A stretch of 64,000 bases of DNA from assembly GCA_950295325.1 (NCBI GenBank), contig OX485806.1, positions 39,308,001 through 39,372,000 of the forward strand, read 5' to 3'. Numbering within the stretch: the stretch's first letter is position 1; each line of letters opens with the position of its first letter. Below, one piece after another: positions 10,962 to 19,890 of this stretch. Under the pieces are notes generated by a model. That model saw only the letters and a list, made by a program, of their open reading frames with translations, was not told the origin of the DNA and searched no databases. This stretch comes from Polytrichum commune (lineage: Eukaryota > Streptophyta > Polytrichopsida > Polytrichales > Polytrichaceae). The translations under genes were made by a program, and so were the position numbers.

Positions 10962-13900
10962 CTGCATCACAAGAAGAAACAAATACCCCCAAAAAAATCA
11001 TTCTCCTTGTCAACAAAACTATCCTTCAAGCTGCATGAAAAGTCACTGTTTACAGACTAACCCTAATTCATTCACCAGGGTAACAAGATCCATTTTGCCA
11101 ACAAGTTTTCCTCAAAAACCTCGTGTTTTCTTCTTGCAACTGTGTGAGTGGTGCTCAATTTCCACAGTTGTATTACATGGACTAGGTTATGCATTTTCCT
11201 CCTACGAAATCTCCATCTCAACAAAACTATCTTTCAGGATGCCATTTACAGCTTAAACAGTAACCCTAATTCAATCACCAGCACAACAAGATCCAATTTT
11301 GCAAACGATTTTTCCTTGGAAGCCTTGTGTATTTTTCTTGCAAACTTTGAATGGTGCTCAGTTCCCACAGCTGTATTACATGAAATAGGTTATGCAATTT
11401 CATCCTGAGAAATCTCCATGTCTAGAAAACTATCTTTCAGCATGAAATGCAGAGTTTATACAGTAACCCTAATTCGATCACCAGCATATATCTCCACTAC
11501 CGACAACATTTCCTTGAATACCTCGAGCTTTTCTTGCAAATGGTTCAAATGGTGGTCGATTTCCACAGGTGTATCAAACTAGGGTAAACGGGCCTAATCA
11601 GTTGACTATCTTAATCGCACGCCTACATTTTGACTCATTTGTGGTTTGGTGTGAATCTAAGAATGGATATCAAAAGACAAGCATTTAAAAAAAAATTGGA
11701 CTACGTGCTTAAAAATATTACCTACTCTGAGTTCAACAGCAGACAGAATTTGGGGGGGGGGGGGGGGGGAAGGGGACCTGTATAATCATTTAAGAACGAC
11801 AACCAAGACTTTAATAGTAAATAAGGGTATGAGCTCCTAAAAGTATGAGAAAAACGGCTACAGGCTCAATTTGGTATTGCTAATCGTCTTGTATTACTAA
11901 TAGCGTATTTAATATCCTAGCAGAAGTAGGCTAACTGGAATGAGTAACCAATTAAGGGGCACTTTACACTAGAGCTTGAGGGCCTGTGACCATTGAAATC
12001 TAAAATGGTGGAAAAGGCTGAGACTGTCGCACTTCACTTCACACTAGAACTTGAGGGCCTAATGCACCAAGGAGGTTTGAATGGATGGAAAACCTGAATG
12101 GAGTCCTACATGGCATGCAATAAATAACGTTTCATGTTCTACCAGATTTTGCATCAGGTCTAACACGAAATCAGGAGACCATGCCATTTTAAAATCTCAC
12201 AACCCTTGCTTCATTCTAACTTTTTGAGTCGATGGGCCCACATGAATAGGATAGTGATGAAATTGCATTCAATGGAAAGCCCAGTCATGTGTGTCTTTAC
12301 AACACTACACTTGAAGGGGGCCATGACCACACAAATTTCCATTTTTTTAAGGTACGGCCGTCGCATGAATTTCATGATCATGACCCTTGACCATAGTATG
12401 AAGTAGCCCTCAAGACCCGTCTACCTTAGGCTAAATATTATCATTAACCCAAAAAGCTGCTAACCCTAAAATTTGTAAGTTAGCTAAGGATAGAGAAGGA
12501 CGCACCAATCGCGGTAACAAGTGAGGCACATGGCATGGTTGCAATCCGGGAGAGCAATTTTCGGGTTCTTTTCCATGCAAATACCACACTCGATTTCGCG
12601 CTCAATGTCGAATTCTGACATGTGACTACACTCTTCATCGCGTTTCTTATATCGCTCCAAGCATTTTGCTTTCTGTTTTATGTCTTCAATTCCTGTCATT
12701 CCCCCTTGAAGCTGCTGCAATGATGGGTATATGTGACCTGACACAAAATATTAGGTAATAATTATCAGAACCAACTCGTTCCACCAGAAAAACAATATTC
12801 ACACCAGCAACTCTCAGTCTGGCTCACATTGATTAGCCAAGTTGCAATCAACCTCAGCCTGACTGTAAATAAAAGCAATAAATTGCTCCCTTGAAATAAG
12901 GGCATATATGGATAACTGGTTTAAAGTAGAAAGCTTGAAAAATTCGGAGTTCCGAAAACAAGGACACAACAATCTCTCAACTATGTTTGCAAAGTTGGAG
13001 TAGGTTTACTACCTCTCTCTCTCTCATGGCAATACCATCTCAATCCAGAAGCAACAAAGATCAAGCAGCCACATGACAATTATATTCACCCAGCAACTCA
13101 AGCTGCCTCGAATTGATTAGCCGAGCTGCAATCAACCTCACGGAATTTCTGAATGTTCAATTAAACGTTGAAACATTGAACAACTGGGGGTTGCCAAAAC
13201 GAGTCCTCAATAATCTCTCAGCTATGGTTGCAAACTCTGGAGTAGATTTACTACCTCTCTCTCAAATGGCAATTCCACCTCACTCAAGATATCATAAATT
13301 CAAGAAGCTACAACAAAATTATATTTAACCCAGCAACTCAGTTTTCCTCAGATTGAATAGCCAAATTGCAATCAACCTCACAACATTTACGAATGTTCAA
13401 GAATAGAAACATTAAAATATTTGGGATTACGAAAACGAGAACTCAACACTCTCTCAGGTATGGTTGCAAAATTTCGAAGTAGATCTACTACCTCTCTCTC
13501 TCTCTCTCTCTCTCTCGAATAGCAATGCCACCTCAATCAAGAAGTAATAAATTCAAGCGGCTACAACAAAAATTATATTCAAACTAGCATCTCAGTTCGC
13601 CTCATTTTGATTAGCTGAGCTGCAATGAACCTCATGGCAATTATGAACGATCAATTAAGAATTGAAAGTTTGAAACGATTGGGGTTACGACAACGAGTTC
13701 TCAACAAAATCTCAGCTGTGGTTGCAATATTCCGGAGTCAATTTATTACCCCTCTCACAAATGGCAATGCCACCTCACTTAAGAAGTAATAGATTCAAGC
13801 AGTGGTAACAAAAATTATGTTCAAACCATCAACTCAGTGAGTTCTCAACAAACTCTCAGCTGTGGTTGCAATATTTTGGAGTCAATTTATTACCCCTCTC

Positions 13901-15172
13901 ACAAATGGCAATGCCACCTCACTTAAGAAGTAATAGATTCAAGCAGTGGTAACAATAATTATATTCAGACCATCAACTCAGTTTGGCTCACATTATTTAG
14001 CCAAGTTGCAATCAACCCCAACCTCAACCCTCTGATGTGTGTACTTAGGGCAGTAGTGTATAGAACACAAAAGCAAAGTAACAATCTGCTCCCTTGAAAA
14101 CACAGAATAGGGAGATTGAAAGTTTGGGGAGATTGCAAGAGATTACAAAAACAAGTCCTCAACAATCTCTCAGCTTGAAAATTTTGGAGCAGATTCACTA
14201 GATACACTAAAATGTCAACTCCAAGAGCAAATGGACAAAAAAAAAAATGTGAGGTGTGAGAAATGTTTCTGTGAAAGAAAAGCTAAACTCACCATAGAAT
14301 TCGCCAAGGCTGGCTTTCCTCTCTTGTGTGGACATCGTACTTGTGCCATCCATGTAGACCTGCAAAAGAGAGCTTGATAATTGTAAGAGCCAAACAAAAT
14401 GGGAAAATATCCACAGCTTTGAAATCAACGAAAAGGCAAACAAATTCAATTGTTTTCCCACTTTCCATCTTATTTCAATAACATACACAATTGAAAAAGA
14501 AGAAAGCAGACCCGATTTTTCTCAAACATTTAAAGTGGTGGTTTGATTAAAGATACAAACAACCAACCCACAATCTGCAGAGTCAAAGATTCACCCACAT
14601 TTCTGGAGAAGGAAGAAAGCAGATAAAAATTCCCAAACATTTGAAGTCTTGGTTCAATTGAAGATACAGATGCCAACCAGAAAGCTATTCAAAAACAATG
14701 GTTTACCTACATTTCTTCTTTTTCCAACACCGATCACACAAGCAACAACGAAGAAAGCAGACCCAACTTCCCAAACATTGAAAGTGGCAGTTTCATTTGA
14801 AGATACAAAAAGCCAACCCACAAATCTGCACAACTTATTCAATGATACACCTACATTTCTTCATCTTGTTTCAACAACATACACACAAGCAAGAAGGAAC
14901 AAAGGAAGGTCCTATTTCTCAAACATTCAAATACACAAGTGAAAAGAAACCAGACCCAGTTTCCCAAACATTCAGAGTGGTGGTTCAATTAAAACACCCA
15001 ACATACACAAATCTGCACTACTTATCCAACGATTGACCCACATTTCTTCTTCAAGCAAGAAGAAAGCAGAACCCCAATTCCACATACATTCAAAGTGGTG
15101 ATCCAACCCACAAATCTGCACAAATTCAGTAGTTAGAACCAAAAAAAAAAAAAATACAACAACAACAACAAC

Positions 15173-15219
<47 letters not shown>

Positions 15220-16676
15220 GCAAGAAGAAATCAAACTACATTTCCCGAAACACTCAAAGTGGCGGTTGAATTGAAGATACAAAAACCAATCCACAAATCC
15301 GTACAACTTAATCAATGATTACCCACATTTCTTCTTCAAGCAAGAAGCAAGGAAGCGGACCCCCAATCCCCCAACATTCAAAGTGGCGGTTCAACCCACT
15401 ACAAATCTGCACAATTTCAATGGTTGAACCGGAATTCCTTCTTGCTTCAACAACACACACACAAGCAAGCAAGCAAGAAGAAATCAAACCGATTTCCCAA
15501 ACATTCAAAGTGGCGGTTCAATTAAAGATACCAAAAGCCAATCCACAACTCATTCAATCAATTTTCCCACATTTCTCCTTGTTTTAACAACACGCACACG
15601 CACACGCACACGCACACACAATCGAGAAGGAAGAAAAAAGCAAACCCAAATCCCAAAACGTTCAAAGTGGCGGTTAAAGATCCATCTCAATTTTTTTCAT
15701 TTTAAAAAAAATTACCTTATATATAAGGATGCGGAGAAGACCCAATGCACCGGCCAAGCTGCAATCTGTCCATTGCACCAAAAAGAGGAACAAATGTGCG
15801 GCCGGACTATACGACAACCGCATCTGCAGGCATGCTCCATCGTAGTCTCTCGGAAACTCGGAAGCTCTGCAACACAATATCAAAATCAAAAAATAGATGT
15901 AGAAACTTTAGCAACAAAAAAATACAAGCAGTTAGAATACAATCCCTCCAAACCCCTTCTTGTGGTAGCCCTAATTTCAGGGGCTTCCAGGAATAGCCTC
16001 AAACAAGAAAAGCTTGACACTTTTCTTTCAAAGAGATGACCAGATAAAAATCCTTCAAAGATGCAAGATGATGAAACATAGCCCACCAAAACTTCAGAAA
16101 CTTTGACTCTGCACGAAGAAAAGAAAACCCACTTCTCGGAGAAAGAACACACAAAACGGGGAGGAAGGGACTTTTGACTTGAAAGAAAGTCGGTAGCGGT
16201 GGTAAAAATGCGCACAGATGAAAAACGTACAAGAATTTAGCAACAGCCCTATTTTCAGGGGCTTCAAGGAAATGATGTTCCTGTGATGCACACCATGGCC
16301 TTCAATCAAGCTTTCGGTTGATTTTTGGATTCTGAATTGCCCCTAGCCCACTTTTTCTGGTGCTCAGAAATCGGTGCAAACAAGAAAAGGGTCGACGCTC
16401 TTTGCAAGAGATGACTTGGAATCCTTCAAAGATGCATGGTGAACATGCGTACATAACCCCAAGAACTTGAGAAACTTTAAAGATGTCTCTTGTGCTGAAA
16501 GAAAGGAAGAGGGAGAAATAAGGGTGCAGGAAGTTAAGAGAAAAAGATTCTTTCCAAGGGAGTTTCTGGGGGCGAACAATTTGTGGGTGGTTGGTGGTTG
16601 CTTACAAAGTGTTGGCATGCTGGATGTCGGCCTCCAAAACCTTCAAAGATTCCTTGTAGGACTTGCACTGCGCCAT
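10742..16676 (-). CDS. AIRP2: AIRP2-like RING-type E3 ubiquitin ligase, five exons
   Basis: RING ubiquitin ligase of the plant AIRP2 family, which in Arabidopsis promotes ABA-dependent stress responses. Joining 16676-16606, 15866-15716, 14359-14293, 12737-12506 and 10961-10742 gives one frame of 246 residues, close to the ~240 of the family. All introns are GT-AG (739, 1356, 1555 and 1544 bp), and each join restores a family motif: LEADIQHANTL-ASEFPRDYDG, RILIYK-VYMDG, LGEFYG-HIYPSLQQL, CYRDW-RARSQSCPYC. Conserved SYSPAAHLFLFLVQW is at 43-57. The C3HC4 RING has all eight zinc ligands: C147, C150, C162, H164, C167, C170, C181, C184. The C-terminal part holds DLWIFTDSGEVEDV and YIDKLPLL and ends LK-stop. 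An in-frame TAG at 16703-16701 bounds the 5' end. A second in-frame ATG at 16691 would add five residues, but the ATG at 16676 has the better context (G at -3 and +4). The coding sequence looks intact. UTRs and promoter are not defined. Confidence 0.93.
11022..11580. repeat. Intron 4 tandem repeat, ~200-bp unit, ~2.8 copies
   Basis: The phrase AAAACTATCYTTCA recurs near 11022, 11221 and 11424. Each copy is followed by TAACCCTAATTC, CACCAG and, later, a block around TTCCACAG.TGTAT. The units have diverged by substitutions and small indels. Confidence 0.85.
11752..11769 (+). repeat. Poly-G tract of 18 bases in intron 4
   Basis: An uninterrupted G run on the + strand; in the transcript it reads as poly-C. 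Length calls in such tracts are often unreliable in assemblies. Confidence 0.8.
11956..12409. mobile_element. MITE of the GGGCCACTTCACAC family inside intron 4
   Basis: The ends are GGGGCACTTTACACTAGAGC and, inverted, GGGCTACTTCATACTATGG. Interior phrases (GGAGACCATG, CACATGAATAG, GAAATTGCATT) match the intact copy at 34684-35169. TAA precedes the left end, but TCA follows the right end, so the target duplication has decayed. It is an older copy of a PIF/Harbinger-like family sitting in an expressed gene. Confidence 0.75.
12506..12737 (-). CDS. AIRP2: AIRP2-like exon 4 (first part of RING)
   Basis: It follows the acceptor TGTGTCAG and encodes HIYPSLQQLQGG, a charged helical stretch, and the first six zinc ligands (ECGICMEKN to CNHAMCLTCYRD), plus two bases of Trp174. 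The donor is GTGCGT at 12505. Confidence 0.93.
12790..14200. repeat. Intron 3 tandem repeat, ~240-290-bp unit, ~5 copies
   Basis: The phrase CAGCAACTCAG plus TTGATTAGCCAAGTTGCAAT recurs near 12804, 13091, 13331, 13586 and 13971. Each copy is followed by CTCAACAATCTCTCAGCT and a CTCTCTCT block. A nested 141-bp partial duplication lies at about 13697-13980. The CT microsatellite is longest at 13494-13516. Confidence 0.88.
14293..14359 (-). CDS. AIRP2: AIRP2-like exon 3
   Basis: It follows the acceptor CTCTTTTGCAG and encodes VYMDGTSTMSTQERKASLG then EFY, plus the first base of Gly97. The donor is GTGAGT at 14292. The TMSTxERKAS block is diagnostic of AIRP2-type proteins. Confidence 0.92.
14520..15680. 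repeat. Intron 2 tandem repeat, ~110-150-bp unit, ~10 copies
   Basis: CAAACATTCAAAGTGGCGGT recurs about ten times, near 14530, 14640, 14777, 14925, 14969, 15087, 15253, 15375, 15503 and 15660. It is usually followed by TTCAATTRAAGATACAAA, CCACAAATCTGCAC and CCCACATTTCTTC. Spacing varies because some units contain microsatellites. Confidence 0.9.
15155..15219 (+). repeat. (CAA)n-(CA)n microsatellite in intron 2
   Basis: A CAA run grades into about 22 CA units. Shorter CA and CACACG runs occur at 15451-15462 and 15591-15620 inside neighbouring repeat units. Confidence 0.9.
15716..15866 (-). CDS. AIRP2: AIRP2-like exon 2
   Basis: It begins after TTGCAG with one base that completes Leu24, then encodes 50 residues including DGACLQMRLSYSPAAHLF and GLLRILIYK. 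The donor is GTAATT at 15715. This is the most conserved part of the family. Confidence 0.93.
15965..16530. repeat. Intron 1 degenerate duplication, ~280-bp period
   Basis: AGCCCTAATTTCAGGGGCTT near 15967 recurs as AGCCCTATTTTCAGGGGCTT near 16245. In both copies it is followed by AAACAAGAAAAG, AGAGATGAC, ATCCTTCAAAGATGCA and a GAAACTTT block. The second copy contains extra DNA. Confidence 0.75.
16606..16676 (-). CDS. AIRP2: AIRP2-like exon 1
   Basis: It encodes MAQCKSYKESLKVLEADIQ and HANT, plus two bases of the next Leu codon. The donor is GTAAGC at 16605. The family's conserved N-terminal helix block is complete here. Confidence 0.9.
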
Positions 16677-17900
16677 ATCCAGGAGAAGCATCTCTTGCGG
16701 CTACTTCGACAAGTACCTAACCCTCTTTTCACAGACCCCTAAAAAAACTAAAAAAACAGCCTTCTTCAGAGTTCTTCTTTACTCTGCCGTTGTTGATGTT
16801 TACTTGTTACAATTGTTGGCCAAAATGGCATCAAAAACTGCAGCAATTCGGAGTGGCCGGAAACCCCCGGAGATGCAACCACCGCAAAGCAACAAGAAAG
16901 AATCACCCTGCCGCTGCCTCCTTGTCGTCGATGGGCTCTTCATGTTCGTCCTCACTCGCTACTACCTCATCATCATAACTCCTCAAAAACCTCCTAAAAG
17001 CAACTTCCCAAAAGTCCTCAGAACTCTCTAATACTCCTCAAAAACTTAAGAGCACAGACTTCACCTTCTTCTTTGCAGCAGAAAAGCTTCCCATATGTGT
17101 GGACATCATAACACACACGCAAATTAGGAGCTTTTGAAGCTCCAAATTCTGGGTAAGGACCACAAAAACTTGACAACCAAGATTCTCTCTCTCTCGCTCT
17201 CTCGCTCGCTTTCTCTCTTAAGAAACTCAACTCCCCTTTGGATGCAAAAACTCAGGGAAACTCTCGGCAGCCAACAAACAAAGGCCAAATTGGGTCGAGC
17301 GTACACTGAAACCCAACTTAACCCAACTCTTCGAAAAACCAGACTTTGGCACCCAGAAATGCCTTTGCCTTGTTTTCTACTTCTGAAGGTTTGTGAAGGT
17401 TCGAATGTGTGTGGGCCCCGAATTGGTGCACCGATCCGAATCAGCTAAGGGAGGAGGAGGAAAAAAGGAAGGAAAACAGAAAGGAAGGAATAACTTAGGA
17501 GGAAAGGAGGGTTAAGGAAGTGGACGTAGGAACCCAAACCCAATTTCGTTTGCTTGTTTGTTCGGCGGTGAAGAAGAAGAGGAGGAAGAAGAACAAGGCT
17601 CTTCACCCTCGGAGGCTAAGTTGGGATCTTCACCGAGCAATCTTGAACTGCAAGCAAGCACAAAAAACCACTCAAACTCTGCACAGCAAGCAGGAAGAAG
17701 AAGGAACTTGAAGGAATCCTCCACATGCAGCAGCAACTTCGGCTTTCGTTACCTTCTCCTGCTTTTTATGCCCTTGAAGGAAGGAAAGGAAAGAGCTTTT
17801 TTTACTCCCCGAAGTCTCACTTCGCTTTGGGTCAAAACTTGCTGCTCCTCTGAGGCACAATAGCTTGAACTTTGCTTACTCCTTTCCTGCAACAATTTTT
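16677..17900. other. Upstream flank / 5' UTR region of the AIRP2-like gene
   Basis: No convincing coding frame occurs. Purine/pyrimidine-biased tracts are frequent: CT repeats at 17183-17218, a GGAGGAAAGG-rich block at 17450-17515 and AAGAAGAGGAGG at 17570-17592. On the minus strand these read as CT- or GA-rich tracts typical of plant leaders and promoters. Transcription start and TATA box cannot be placed by eye. Confidence 0.4.
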
Positions 17901-18556
17901 TTTTTTTTGTTAATTTTCTCCCTTCGCCCTCTCTGCAAAGTGGAGGAGAATCTATGACGAAGCTGGAATTGATTTGCAACTTGAGAAGAACTTCGTGACT
18001 TGTGGTCATGTAGCAACAAGTGTCATATGACATCCTCTCTAGTTTTCATCCAGTGATTGCAAGACAATTGATGTTTATTGATGATAAATCGTGTGACGCA
18101 AAATTTGTTGCATCCTTGTAAATTTTTGAGTTGTTTTGGTTTGATCAATTCAGGGACTCTTTTTATGCCTAACTTGCTGGTGGGTTTGAATTGCACAAAA
18201 CTTGTTGCACTTGGAACAACAAGTTCTTTTTGTTCTCACTTAGCAATTCTATTCTTATTTTTTTCATGTTGCACCAATTTTTTTCCTACAAATTGCTTGT
18301 GTTCCTTTTGCAAAGTGAAGGAGAATTTGCGATACGGGTGGGTTTGCTTTGCTACTCAAGATGGCTTCTTGTTGCAACTCGCGGAAGAGCTTTGTGACTT
18401 GATTTTGTCACGTAGCAAACAATTGTCATATTAACGATGCCCTCTCTAGTTGCTACCTCATGATTACAAGATAATTGAATGTTGGATTGATGATGAATGT
18501 GGATCAAAACCTGTTGCCCTCAAAATAATGAGTCGTTTCTTGCAAGTTTTCCTGCA
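17900..18556. repeat. Degenerate direct duplication, ~375-407-bp period
   Basis: GCAAAGTGGAGGAGAAT (17935) recurs as GCAAAGTGAAGGAGAAT (18310), and CCTCTCTAGTTTTCAT (18033) as CCTCTCTAGTTGCTAC (18440). Both are followed by GATTRCAAGA.AATTGA. A related phrase occurs near 22880-22940. Confidence 0.7.
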
Positions 18557-18559
18557 TAA

Positions 18560-18965
18560 GGGGTTGTTTACATCATGGACCACGAAATTGTCCCATGTCA
18601 AAGGGCCTTTTTCATGGTCACACATCCATGGTCCGATTTCTAAAAATGCATATTGATAGCCTTTGGGCCCTCACTAGGTGTAACCCAAAGCATGGACCAA
18701 GAGAAGTGACCATGCACCAAAAAGTGGATGTGCTGATTATTTTTAATATATGTCCAAAAAGGGCAATTTTGGGATTTTTCTTGCTTCATGTTTGACCTTC
18801 TCCCCTTCTTCTCCCCTTCTTTCCTCGTAACTACCGTGATGTTTGGAAAAACTAAGACTAAAAATAAAACGATTATAATTATTAAAACGACATTTCTTTG
18901 CCATGGTCCCCTAACATTTTGTTGGACCGTTAGACCAAGATAGTGGATAATGTAGGCCCGACCAA
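18560..18965 (-). mobile_element. PIF/Harbinger-like MITE, family A (truncated)
   Basis: After TAA it begins GGGGTTGTTTACATCATGGA. It then matches, in inverse orientation, the right part of the copies at 23120 and 32315, including TGACCATGCACCAAAAAGTG and TTTTGTTGGACCGT. The far terminus is not recognisable. Confidence 0.75.
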
Positions 18966-19078
18966 AACCCCATTGGAAATCTAAAGGGTGCCATAATTTC
19001 AATCAAGCTAGGATTGATTTTGCTAATTTTTTTTCGTGGGTGGTTGAAACAAGGTTCCACGTTTCATAGTTTCTAAGG

Positions 19079-19195
19079 GTTAGTTTCCATGTATGTTGCT
19101 CGCCCACAAATTCTAGTGGAAATGTAGATGTCACTAGGTTGAATCTACATTTCCACTAGAATTTGGTGGGCAAAGCAACCTACATGGAAGCTAAC
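19079..19195. repeat. Near-perfect 51-bp hairpin with 13-base loop
   Basis: The arms at 19079-19129 and 19143-19195 are inverted repeats differing at only a few positions (core ATTCTAGTGGAAATGTAGAT and its complement). No target duplication is obvious. It could be a very short foldback MITE or a precursor-like hairpin. Confidence 0.85.
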
Positions 19196-19545
19196 TCTAC
19201 GTCTCCAACTTTCTCCAACTTTGGTTTTGGTATCATCAAGGAATCGATAGTGCCATGACACATGTCCTTGGTTTTGAGTGCTAAAGTGAGGAGGAATTCA
19301 TCTGAACATGAGCAGTAATGGCCGACTATGGACATTGGTAATGTGTTTAAGCCAACTTTTGGCTTCAAAATTTCACAATAACTTCCATTTAAGGAATAAA
19401 ACTACCAAAAATTTTGCAATCCTCTCGATTTCTATCTTCCTATGGGAAAATTTTGCACCGCCTAATACTTCTCCAAATTTGGCACAAATATTCTTAAGTG
19501 ATCAGTTATGGGCACCTCTACTAATGCTCTTGCATCAAAAGTAGC
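19196..19545 (+). repeat. Dispersed repeat H, copy 1
   Basis: It shares long phrases with 63375-63712 in the same orientation: CACATGTCCTTGGTTTTGAG, GACATTGGTAATGTGTTT, CGACTTTTGGCTTCAAAAT and GATTTC.ATCTTCCTA. No terminal inverted repeats are seen. Confidence 0.8.
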
Positions 19546-19815
19546 ACATAAACAAATAATCACCCGGATTGATTTTCTTGAAAAACAGTTATTGTGGTCC
19601 ATGCTAATTTTCTCCTAGAAATCTAGCGCGGGTCAAAAATTAATGTGGCCCACATTATTTCTCATCTTGAGAATTGACATGGTCTCTAGAAAGTTATTGT
19701 GGCCCACAATAACATGCATGTTTAGTGTAGTTGTTTGTTTTGTCCAAGGTAAAACCAATAAGTACAATATTAAAAAAGTCATGACACCATGTAACTCCAA
19801 ATGGTAATAGGACTA
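19546..19815. other. AT-rich intergenic DNA
   Basis: TTATTGTGGYCCA recurs three times (about 19587, 19639 and 19687) in partly inverted settings. No gene is seen. Confidence 0.3.
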
Positions 19816-19890
19816 TGTAGGGCCACTCCACACACGAGACATGGTTCATAACCATGTAATTGTGAGACCCCTTGATTCTCATCCAAAGGC
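19816..19890 (+). mobile_element. End fragment of the GGGCCACTTCACAC MITE family
   Basis: GTAGGGCCACTCCACACACG is followed by a block that aligns with the start of the copy at 50483 (CATGTAATTGTGAGACCCC versus CATGAAATTGTGAGAGCCC). Only this end is recognisable. Confidence 0.55.

Noticed and set aside
10735-11016. 93-codon minus-strand frame overlapping the gene end
   Set aside because: It is another frame of AIRP2-like exon 5. The frame joined by splicing carries the RING and family motifs.
12790-14200. CRISPR-like regular repeats
   Set aside because: Units are ~240-290 bp with diverged sequence, no short constant repeat, and they sit in a plant intron. They are tandem duplications.
14972-15315. 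Cys-Val-rich open frames on the minus strand in intron 2
   Set aside because: They are translations of a CA microsatellite and of tandem repeat units inside an intron.
17512-17863. Coding frames on both strands upstream of the AIRP2-like gene
   Set aside because: They are driven by GAA/GGA-rich tracts giving poly-Ser or poly-Glu. They match no family and lie in the likely leader or promoter.
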